Shown: positions 54,700 to 64,000 of the stretch, one piece after another | Layout: each line of letters begins with the position of its first letter | Numbering within the stretch: the stretch's first letter is position 1 | Source of the DNA: Atherinomorus stipes | Lineage: Eukaryota; Chordata; Actinopteri; Atheriniformes; Atherinidae | Direction of reading: 5' to 3' | Length of the DNA stretch: 64,000 bases | NCBI GenBank assembly: GCA_023101725.1 | Contig: JALJCO010013705.1 | Span: forward strand, 62,001 to 126,000 | Position numbers and translations under genes: made by a program | The notes under the pieces: model-generated | The model's database searches: none | The model's input: the letters and a program-made list of their open reading frames with translations, nothing else | What the model was told of the DNA's origin: nothing

Positions 54700-57074
54700 T
54701 TATTGTGTATGAAATTCTGGTAGACGGTAGACAGACTAGCTAACTGCTAACAAGCTAATGGTATAAACTCAAACGCATCTGATTCATGACCCCCGTACTT
54801 CATATTAAATCTCTGGGATGCGTTGCTATGTCAGACACACTGATTAACCCAGGTGTGTCTGATCTCAGTAACTGGCCAGACACACCTGGATTAATCAGTT
54901 GGTCCAGTAATGAAAGACAGGAAACAAAGGAGCTACCTTAAGTTAAGGAAGTAGTGGAGTCGTGCATAGAGCCCATTGGTCACATAAGCAGATACTTTGT
55001 CCATCTTTATTAATTGTCTGTTGTCGCTTATCAAATATTTTTACAACCTAGTTTTATAACTCAGGTAGTACAATCTAACTTTATCATCCATACACACCAC
55101 ACCCTCGGACAACCAGATTTCCCTCCTCAGATTGTACAGAGACCAAATGTGACACAGAGATTTTTATCATCTGTGTCACCTCACAATGTTTTTTGCACTC
55201 CCTCATTAAAAAAAAAAAATTAATAACTTGAAAGAAACTGATTAGACGGCCTCAGGAGCACACACAGCCTGTTAACGTTGTTTAGATCTGTTTCCTGCCA
55301 TCAGTAACGGTGTTCAGGCATGTCGCCTCACTGTTTTGGCTGCTTGTGTTTGTGTTCAGAATATCAAGTACAATTAATATCATTTGCTTTTTAAAAAAAC
55401 TCTAATTTAAATCATTTTCATGACTGAATTCTTCAACCGTTCAGGACCGTTTATCATTGAGAATTTAACAATTGTTATTTCAATCATACTAATACATGAA
55501 ACGTTTTTTTTTACTGGCTAAAATATGACTTTTGCTTCTAGTTTTCCACGATATAATGTCCCAAAAATATCTCTTCTTCTATGTCCCCAAAATATCTCTT
55601 CTACTTAAAATCACACCATTTTCAGGATAAAACAGTCTTAAAAAGAGAGAACTAGACAAATTGTAATTTAATTCAAAAACGATAAATTTCCTGCTTTGTC
55701 CCCTGGAGGTCTCTGTCAGATTAAGATCAGACATTTTGGTTTTTGGAGCAAAAAAATTAGAAACAACGCCATATGTTCTTTCTGGAAAACCTCTGATAAA
55801 TGACTACTGGGTCCATGTTTGATATTCTAAATTTGGATTAATGTGCTATATCATTGATCATTGAATGGATGTATTGTTGCACCACTAATCAACGTGATGT
55901 GAGGAAGCCCTGCTCCACCTCCGGGCTCTCATACGTTGGAGTTCCAGTCTCAGCTTGAAAAGCGTGCGTAAGAAAGACTGTAATGAGTTAATGATACTGA
56001 TGGAAAAGTCATTTTGATGCTTTTTTCACATGACAGCACAGGAAAGCACATCTCTGCCAACGTCTCCTTTCAGGAAAGTCAGATGGAGCAGGCTGCTATA
56101 GCTACCAGGGGCACCGAAGCCATAAAGATTTTATGGCTTTTATTTTCTGCCTTTACTGCATCAACATTAGGGTGGAGAAAGACCAGATAATGTAGTGTGT
56201 TTGACCCAGAGGGGACAGACGGGATAAAAAGAAAGAAGAGAAGGATGTGGAGGTGAAAGAGAGTTGCAGGGGGTGGGGGGGTGGGACTCTTTAATACTCA
56301 ACTTGTAGGTGTCGTTTGATCTTAATCGGATGAAGCATCTTTAATGAGAAGTGCAAGTTTAATAAGCTTGGAAACAAGTCATTTATAGTTGGTCCTCTCT
56401 TGGAGTCTGCAGGTTCGGTGCATGGGATGATGTGATACATCTGATTAACAGAAGCAAACGTTCATAGTCTGAATTCAATTAACTCTACATTTATCAGCTA
56501 CACTACTGTTTATGTGGTGGCTTCATTCCCATTAGAGGAACTGCTGTAAACCCTCATCTCTGAGCTTAAAATGGTTACACTGTAATTTTTCTTGATTTTT
56601 TGATTAATTAACACATTGATTTATGGACCAGAGCTGATTATGGATTGAGAACAGCTAATATAACATATAACTGCAGCCATGATGTCCCAGGAAAATCATA
56701 TAAACTCATATTTACTGAAGGAGGTACATTAAACATTTACCCAAACCATGTCTGCCTGCAGAGCTGCTCAGTGCCTGAGCTACAGAGCATCGCTGCTGAC
56801 TCTGACATTTTATATGTGCGCCCAGTCTCCAGTCCTAACACACACACTCACACACACATCCATCATAGTGTTAAATCTGCTGTGTTGTGGAAACTCTTGA
56901 GTTCTTGTAATGATTTTAATCACCTGTAGGTGGGGCTGTGTCATAGAGAAATAAGCTCAAACGTTTCTGAGAGAATAGTCCTGCTTCATTCTCTCATCTG
57001 ACCTCAGTACACAACCAGGTTTATGATAATGTGACTGACGGGAATGAAAGGTGCTCTTACTGAAGCTGTGGCTC
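54700..57074. other. No gene recognised; small inverted pair 54830-54900
   Basis: CCAGGTGTGTCTGATCTCAG and, downstream, GCCAGACACACCTGG form an imperfect stem around 54850-54890. GA-rich DNA at 56170-56285. No convincing exon. Confidence 0.4.
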
Positions 57075-57700
57075 ATGCTGCAGTACCACAGTACATTTAG
57101 TCAAGTAGACATGATCAAGATGACTTGATGAAGTACAAACTGAGCATCAGAATGAGGAAGAAAGGAGATTCAATAGTTGCTGGTCTGAGTATTTCACAAA
57201 CTGCTGATCTACTGGGATTTTCACACACAACCATCTGTAGGGTTTCCAGAGAATGGTCTGAAGAAGAGAAAATATCCAGTGAGCAGCAGTTGTCTGGCCC
57301 AGAATATCTTGTCGATGTCAGAGGAGAATGGTTGGAGATGATAGAAAGGCAACAGAACCCCTAAAAACCACCAAGGTATGCAGAGTAGCATCTCTGAATG
57401 CACAACACATCCAACCTGGAAGCAGATGAGCTACAGCAGCAGAAGACCACACCAGGAGTCACTCCTGGTCAGCTGAGAACTGTAACTGAGGATGCAATTC
57501 ACACAGACTCAACAAAACTGGACAATAGAAGATGGAAAAATGTCAACTGCTCTGACGAGTCTCCATTTCAGCTCCACTGTCAGATGGTAGTCTAATGTCT
57601 GGTGGTCTAATGGGGGGGATATGTTATTGGCACACTTTGGGCCCCTTCCAACGTGGCATGGTTTTACCACCACAGCTACAGAGAACTTAATTAAAGAAGC
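57075..57700 (+). pseudogene. Degenerate Tc1-like transposase
   Basis: Frames show a Tc1 N-terminal helix-turn-helix remnant (LSIRMRKKGDSIVAGLSISQ, TADLLGFSHTTICRVSREWS) and, after several breaks, CSDESPFQLH at about 57550-57580, matching the first-Asp region of Tc1-like transposases. Later parts (second Asp, Glu) are not seen and no TIRs could be paired. Older and more decayed than the other two Tc1 copies. Confidence 0.75.
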
Positions 57701-59819
57701 AAACAAACACGCAACTACTCAAACATGGATGTTAACATCAGAATGTCCATCTCTATTATTCAGACTGTGATTTTCACATTAAATTGTTCCATTATGATAA
57801 TTGGACTCATTAAGTGCTGAGTAGTTATGTCTGATCTAAATGTTGCTTTAACCTCATTCATTCATGTTTACTTTCCTCATTTCACCACGTCTGCCTGCTA
57901 AAGCAAGCACATCTTCCAGCCGCAAAAACATTTAACATACAGTAGATCTGCAATTTGTAACTGAATGTGGAGTCTGGCGATGTGCAGCCGTACTGTCGTG
58001 TTTGATTAAAGAAAGGCTGCCATGGTAACTGCAGAGCTAATGGAGGATGTATGAATGAAGTGATGATTCAGCGACAAGCTGAGCTGAAAGAACAAAACAT
58101 TTAACTCATTGAAGAAAAATTATCTTCACACGTCTCAGTGACAAGAATTTTTTTTTTCCTTCAGCAAAGGTTTTATAGTGATTAATTCTGTAGAAATCAG
58201 TGTTAGAGATGATTTTTTTCCATAAGTAATGAAATCAAAACAATATTTCATTAAACTAAATGAGTACATGGAGCATTAATCAGCTTCTTATATGAATACC
58301 CTGCAATAATCTTAAAGATCAGCTACATCCTACTTCCCACTCTGATGGGAGGTGATTGTGGGGTTAAAACATGGGGCTCGTTTAAGCCACTCAGGTTTCA
58401 ATCTGTTTATAATTTGCTTTACAGTCACATCTCCCTTTTTAAGAAGCAAATTCCCATTGTAACATGATGTCATGATGCTCAATATGTATGAAGCAGCAAC
58501 ATGCAAATGGGCGTTTATCTGATTTCAGGCCCTTTTGAGTTTTTTTTCTCTCAAAAATAAAATGTCTCAAAAAGATCAAATGTCATAATACCTTGCCACA
58601 CCTATCTTACCTGAATCGTCATCCTTTTGCGAGTCAAAATCTAAATACGTTGATATTAAGATTTTATTTCAAAAAATGGGTCTTTTAGTCAGATATCCCA
58701 TAGAAACATTATCACAAGCATGGTGGTAATGACATTTTACAGTTTTTAGCTTACTGTGCTAAAATGGTAGAGTTGGCATAAATAACCTTTTATCTAGATA
58801 GAGCTGTGCAATGTTTTTATGTGAATCTGAAGTTTTTGCACAAAAATCTTTAAATATCTATAAACTACAAGCTGTTTTGTAATGACACATAATAAAAAAT
58901 ATCACGTAACTTGTCAGTATAAGTTAGGAAAAAATGGAAAATGTCTGTCTTCCTTCTGTCCAGCATGTGCTTGAGTGGCAGCACAAACTGACACAGGCAG
59001 TGAAAGGCGCTATACCTGTCTTGCACATTTGCGAACCGTGAGCGAAGGTGAAGAGTGTAGTTTGAACTGTAAGCCCCGCCCCTAACTGTTTCTCCCAGTG
59101 AGAAACGCTCCTACTCCCGTTTTTCTCTCCTCCCACTCAACATGCACTAAATAACGTGCACGTTTCATACTCGTGCACAAAGAAACTCTCAGAGAAAACT
59201 TGCATCTTCCAGTGAAATTACTGTTTTGGTTGCAGTAAATGGCTGCGGATCAGCTAAATGACATTTTCTATTATAACCGGTAGTTTACCGTAACTACAGT
59301 TATGTACACAGATGCACAGTTATGACGAGTTATGACGTTATGGCGACGTTACAACATGACAGCCTGATAAAGTTTCTAACCAGCTACTTCGAGAAGCATT
59401 GATGTAAAGCTTCGTCGTGTTACGTTGTAAATATCACTATGTATCATATACGGTAGACCAGCAGAGGAAGCGCCAGCACCTGAGGACATAAATGTTACTG
59501 AGAAGAAAGTTATTGAAAAAAATACCTGTCCAGGTGGACTTCGAGTCCACATTCAGTCTGAGGCGTTCAGTACAATCCACCGAGAACACGAACACAGCTT
59601 ACAGGCTGTTTTGCTGCGGTATCGCCACTTTCCCTTCGGCAGACGCCATGCGGTTCTGTTTACAAGTGCTGCCGTGTACGCGAGAGAGGAGGGCGCTTCT
59701 CGTTAGAAAACGCTGTGAGTGGCTGATTGGAAACCAAAACCTATGTAGAATGAACCGCATTGGCATGAAGACAGCGTCACGCCATCCTTAGAAACCTAAA
59801 CTAAAAAGGCCTGGATTCA
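57701..59819. other. No gene recognised
   Basis: AT-rich up to 58900, then a GC-richer part (59030-59780) with frames lacking family resemblance. It could hold an unrecognised element, but the ends are not visible. Confidence 0.4.
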
Positions 59820-60757
59820 TGCGGGGGGGGGGGGAAGAGAGGAGGAAAAAGGGGGGGGGGGAAAGAGGGGGGGGAAGAAGGAAAGGGGGAAGGGAAAGAA
59901 AAGAAGAAAAGAAAAAAAAGGAGGAAGGGAACGAAAGGGAAAAAAAGAAAAAGGAAGAAAAAAAAAAAAAAAATAAAAAAAAAAAAGAGAGAGGGGGGGG
60001 GGGAGAAAAAAAAAAAAAAAAAAAAAAAGAAAAAAGAAAAATACCCCGAAAAAAAAAAAAATAAAAGAAAAGAACCGGCCAAAAAAGAAAAAAAAAATAA
60101 AAGAAGAAAAAAAAACGAGAAAAGGAAAGGGAGGAAAGACAAAAAAATAAAGAAAAAGAGAGGAAGAAAAAAAAAAATAAAAAAAAACCAAAAAGAAAAA
60201 GAAAAAAAAGACCAAAAAAGAGAAGACCAAAGGGAAGAAAGAAAAGAGAAAAAAAAAAAAAGAAAGAAAAGAGGACAAGGGGGAGGGAGGAAAACAAAAA
60301 AGAAAAAGAAAGAAGAGAAAAGGGGGAAGAAAGAGAAAACGAAAAAAAAAAGAAAAAAAAAAAAAAAAAAAAAAAGAAAAAGAAAAAAGGAAAAAGAAAA
60401 AAAAAAAACAAAAGAGAAAAAAAAAGCGAAGAAAACAAACAGAAAAAAAAGAGGAAAAAAAAGAAAAAAAAAAAAGGGAGAAAGAAGAAGAAAAGAAAAA
60501 GAAGAAAAAAAAAAAAGGAGGGAGGGAGAAAAAAAAAAATAAAAAATAAAGGAAAAAAAAGAAAAAAAAAAAAAAAAAAAAAACAAACAAAAAGAAGAGG
60601 AAGGAGGGGAAGCGGGGAAGAAGAAGAAACAAGAAAAAGAAAAGAAAAAAGAAAGATAGGAAGAAAAGGGGACGGGGAGGGGAGAGGAAAAAGAAAAAGA
60701 GAAAAAGGAAAAGGAACGAAAAAAAACAAAAAAAGGGAAGAGGAAAAAAAAAGAAAT
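59820..60757. repeat. ~940-bp near-pure purine tract
   Basis: The plus strand is almost entirely A and G with only scattered C or T, in irregular runs rather than a fixed repeat unit, with abrupt borders (ATTCATGCGGGG on the left, AAAGAAATATGAG on the right). Minus-strand frames of over 300 codons of Phe/Leu/Ser/Pro are a direct consequence and not genes. Confidence 0.95.
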
Positions 60758-61302
60758 ATGAGTGATTTATTTTTATGAAATTACCTCTTTTAACACACAT
60801 TTTACCGTGTAGAAAGCATTTCTCTGAAAGAGATTAAAATAAAATCAGGTACAGGGCCTTAAAAGAATCAGATTTAAAGTAAAAGTTGTTGATCTAAAAA
60901 CCTTTAACGTGATGGTAATGACAGCAATACTAAGGGACAGACATATTTATTAAAAAATGTAATAAATGGATTGGACATTTTTGTCAAATATGATAAGCAA
61001 TCACTCATTCTATTGTATTTTAAGGAATTTATACAAAAAAAACCTGCACAATTTTATCATTTTTTAGTAGACAGATAAAGCACTGCATATCTAAAACCTT
61101 TTCTGGGGACAGAGGGAAGACAGTAAATTAGCACCTTAAAAATGTTGAAAAATGTTGAAAAAATGCTTTAATGAATGTGAACTTTTAGACAAACATGAGA
61201 AATTTTGTACCATCAACAGTGGTTATTAAAACATTTATATACATTTATATTTTTCGTAGAATTCATCAGGCCCGAAACCGAATTAACACCCAAAGAGAAC
61301 TG
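60758..61302. other. No gene seen
   Basis: AT-rich sequence without features. Confidence 0.45.
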
Positions 61303-61304
61303 TA

Positions 61305-62412
61305 CACACTAAAAACTCCTGGGTCAAACTGCTGGGTTAAAAAGGGACCAAATAATTTCTGGGTTATTTCAATCCAGACATTTGGTTTGTTGAGATGTTG
61401 ACCCAACTTCTGGGTTAAAATAACCCAACATAAGGCACATTTGGACTGTAGGAACCTTTTGGAGTTCCTAGAACCTTTTCGGGAACCAGGCCGTTTTTTT
61501 GCGCATTCGGACATATAGGAACTAGGGACCTCGGACCTCAGTTCCTATAAGCTTTTTAGCTCCTACTCCAAGGCAGGGTCTTTTCGGGGTTCCATAGGAA
61601 CCAAAATTCGAAGATGTTTGGTGACTGGTAGAACTGGCAAGCCGCGCCCCTTGTGTGATCTCCCCTTCTTCCAGCCCCGCCATATTTAAAAAGTCTCACA
61701 GCTGTTGACCTGTTTAACAAGATCGTGATAACAACAAGAACTATTACAATAAGAGTTTAAATCTATCACAATGGTCCATGTCCCGAATTGATAAATATTT
61801 TGAAATGTCCAAAAGCAATTATTTTCATGCTAATTTAATGACCCCAATACAACTGCAAAGTGTGGACACTTTAGTGGACAAACCCAGGTCCCCACTAAAG
61901 TGTCTGAGCGTACTTCAACGAAATGTAAACAAAACATTAGGGCAGCTTTCCAACGGGGGGCTGTTTCTTTACGTGATACAAATGACGGTGATGATGGGAA
62001 GCTGGTAAGCTAGCTTTTATAATAGCTTTGAATAAAAGAGATGAGAAACCCCAGTTTTGTTTTAGATCTGCTGGGGCATAAATTTGTCTCTGCCGCAGAC
62101 GATTGCATCAAACATGGTCCCTATCGAGGTCCTCCCTCATGTACGAACGCAAACTGATGAGGAAGGGTAGTTCTTATAACTAAACTCGAGCCGGGTAGTT
62201 ATAGGAACTGCATTCCTGAAACCTCTCTGTCCGAATGTGCCAATTGTTGTCAATATAACTCAAATCCTGGGCCAAATATTCAGCCTGGAAGTTGGGTAAA
62301 AACAAATAACCCAATTTTTAACCCAAAAATTAGTTGGTCCCCTTTTAACCCAGAAGTGGGTAAAAAAAATAACCCATTATGGGTTATTTTTGACACAGGA
62401 ATTTTTAGTGTG
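61305..62412. mobile_element. TA-target MITE with TGGGTTA motifs, interrupted
   Basis: Inverted ends CACACTAAAAACTCCTGGGT and CACACTAAAAATTCCTGTGT, TA at 61303-61304 and 62413-62414. Subterminal parts are full of CTGGGTTA/TAACCCA motifs. The middle is occupied by a different element (61434-62241). Confidence 0.8.
61434..62241. mobile_element. TIR element nested in the TGGGTTA MITE
   Basis: Left GGCACATTTGGACTGTAGGA pairs with the inverted right end GGCACATTCGGACAGAGAGG. GGAACT/AGTTCC motifs occur on both sides. Flanks TAA and AAT do not match cleanly. No gene recognised inside. Confidence 0.65.
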
Positions 62413-62414
62413 TA

Positions 62415-63745
62415 GAGCTGCACAGATCTAATGTTAATTCTTGATTTTATCAACCTAAAATAATTAAAGATTGATTAGTTTAAATTGAAGTTCAATTCTA
62501 CATGAAAAAGTGTGTTATTTGTGTTCGAACTCTCTTAGATTTGTCTGTGAGCTGATGCCATGTTGCCGTTTACATTCAGGGAATTGTGTGCCTCCACAAT
62601 AAATTTTTACCTGCCACTTCATTTTATGTTGTGGGCAGATTAACATCATAGGGGTCACCTGGGTGCAAATGTGTTGTAGGACCCCTCACAATACCGTACA
62701 TGTCAGGTTCTGTACAGTATTTCCCCCGGTGCCCAGAAACCAATAAGAACACAGAAAATCAGCCAGCAACTATTCCAGTTTCGGCTTTATGAAAACAGCA
62801 GAATCAGTCAAAAAAAGCTCCTGAACAACTCTGTACCCTGTGGATCAGAGATACTTGGAAGAATGTTGAAGTGGAGAAAATCCTCAGGCCAGATTGAGAT
62901 CTCGAAAAAAAAAAAAGCAAATTATGGAATATTTTCTTCCTCCATATCAGTTATAAATGTGTGTAGAAGAAATGTACAACAATTCTGCCAGTGACAAGTC
63001 TGATGAGACGGCTGTGTCATGATGGAGGGGAAATGTTGACTTATCACTCTTCTTATGTGCAGTACACTATAAACTCCAGGAACTGACAAGCAAGGATTAC
63101 TACTGTAGGTGGTCTCACATGACCTGAGACAGCTAAATGAGCAGACAGGGGATGCTTAGAAAACACAGTTCAAACTCATGTCAGTGAGTTTGGATGATTG
63201 CAAATTAACAACGCTAATATTAGCAGCTACAGTTAACAAAACACAGTCTGGTATCTTGTTTCTGCTAAATACAACAAATATCTGATTTTAAACAAGTTGT
63301 GTTTATCGGCCTCCTCTCAGATTACAGATGTTTAAATAAGGGTGAGATGGTTTGTTTCAACAAGCAAGAGAGAAGAAAGAGAAAATTTGTATTCTGGAAT
63401 CTGGATCACCAACTTTGCTTTAGAGCAGTGTTACCCAAACTTTTTGAGCCATAATCCCCAAAATAGAACTGGTGTTCATATCCCCCCACCCCCACTGAGT
63501 TGTTAAATGTGTGCATATCAAAGGGGTCATCCTGCCATCCTCTAAATGCTTGGAAACTGTCAGAATCTTCATAAAAAGGAAGGATAAAGTGTTTTTTGGT
63601 GGAGCCTGTTAACAGCTGTAACAAAGCACGTACCGTACTATTGAGCGCACCTGAACACAAACCGCACTCACTGAAAAAAATAGAGATTTATAGGCTGAAC
63701 TTGTCCATAAGCCACAACATTTACACAGAAAGGTTTTTTTTCATT
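62415..63745. other. No gene; hAT-like fragments at 63425-63500 and 63613-63710
   Basis: GCAGTGTTACCCAAACTTTT resembles a hAT end. GTACCGTACTATTGAGCGCA with ACCGCACTC and ATAAGCCACAAC resembles the vertebrate repeat with ATAAGCCGCA motifs. Neither is complete. Confidence 0.4.
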
Positions 63746-64000
63746 TAACTCACTGGCTGCCATTCACGTGTTTCCACGTTAATTCAAATCCGAACGTTAA
63801 CTGCCAATCACGTGTTTCCACATTAATTAAGGGTTTTAATCGGGGGAGCTGTTTTAATTTCTGGCGGAGCTTGTCAGAGAGAACCAAGGGCTCATCATAA
63901 TTTTTTCGGTAGTTTTCATCTAATCCAGCAGATGGCGGTGTCAGACAAGCTTAAAAAAACCTACCAGGAAGTGATGCGATTCTATGATGCTTCCTGTGTT
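63746..64000. mobile_element. Left end of a TTAA-type element, cut by the window edge
   Basis: Begins TTAACTCACTGGCTGCCATT, a recognisable fish DNA-element start. A unit with CCATTCACGTGTTTCCACGT is repeated once as CCAATCACGTGTTTCCACAT. The right end lies outside the window. Confidence 0.5.

Noticed and set aside
59788..60800. Minus-strand open frames of 261-327 codons rich in Phe, Leu, Ser and Pro
   Set aside because: They result only from the purine-rich plus strand, which leaves few stop codons. No domain or varied composition.

Overview
This is eukaryotic, vertebrate-type repeat-dense DNA. The set of elements (several Tc1-like copies, PIF/Harbinger, hAT, TTAA-target elements, fish-style LINE 3' tails, and the common fish MITE with a TACAACCCC-like terminus) points to a teleost fish, probably a percomorph, but the species cannot be named from the window. 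No conserved host multi-exon gene was recognised. The only intact unexplained coding candidate is a small membrane/helical protein gene on the minus strand (54113-54556), which has a decayed relative about 8 kb away (46290-46778).

Layout: 1-3.4 kb holds an internally deleted Harbinger derivative, a Tc1-type MITE, and a hAT element with an exact 8-bp target duplication that carries a TTAA element inside it. 4.66-5.63 kb is a truncated Tc1 copy. 6.4-10.2 kb is a nested block: an old MITE was invaded by a two-gene PIF/Harbinger transposon (transposase plus MADF-domain gene, convergent), which was itself hit by a short LINE tail and a Tc1 element. 10-16 kb is palindromes, tails and fragments. 16.4-20.8 kb holds a hAT element, two members of a long-armed foldback family (a third is at 26.6 kb), TTAA elements and a (CTTT)n tract. 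22.5-23.6 kb is a LINE 3' end split by a TTAA element; 24-24.9 kb is a long-armed TTAA palindrome.

27.8-31.3 kb is a four-layer nest: a degenerate tandem array, then a LINE fragment, then a Harbinger-like MITE, then a TA-target MITE. 35.2-37.7 kb has TTAA-in-TTAA and LINE-in-hAT nests. 42.5-45.2 kb has a TTAA element with an internal duplication and a foldback whose two arms each carry a tRNA-like segment. 47.0-48.7 kb is a MITE inside a MITE. 59.8-60.76 kb is an almost pure purine tract that may be an assembly artefact. 61.3-62.4 kb and the right edge are more MITE material.

Functionally nearly everything is decayed or non-autonomous mobile DNA. The recognisable transposase genes (two Tc1-like with DDE remnants, one degenerate Tc1, one Harbinger) are all broken. 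The main value of the window is that several insertions can be proved by target-site duplications, and for some an uninterrupted paralogue (an empty site) lies in the same window.
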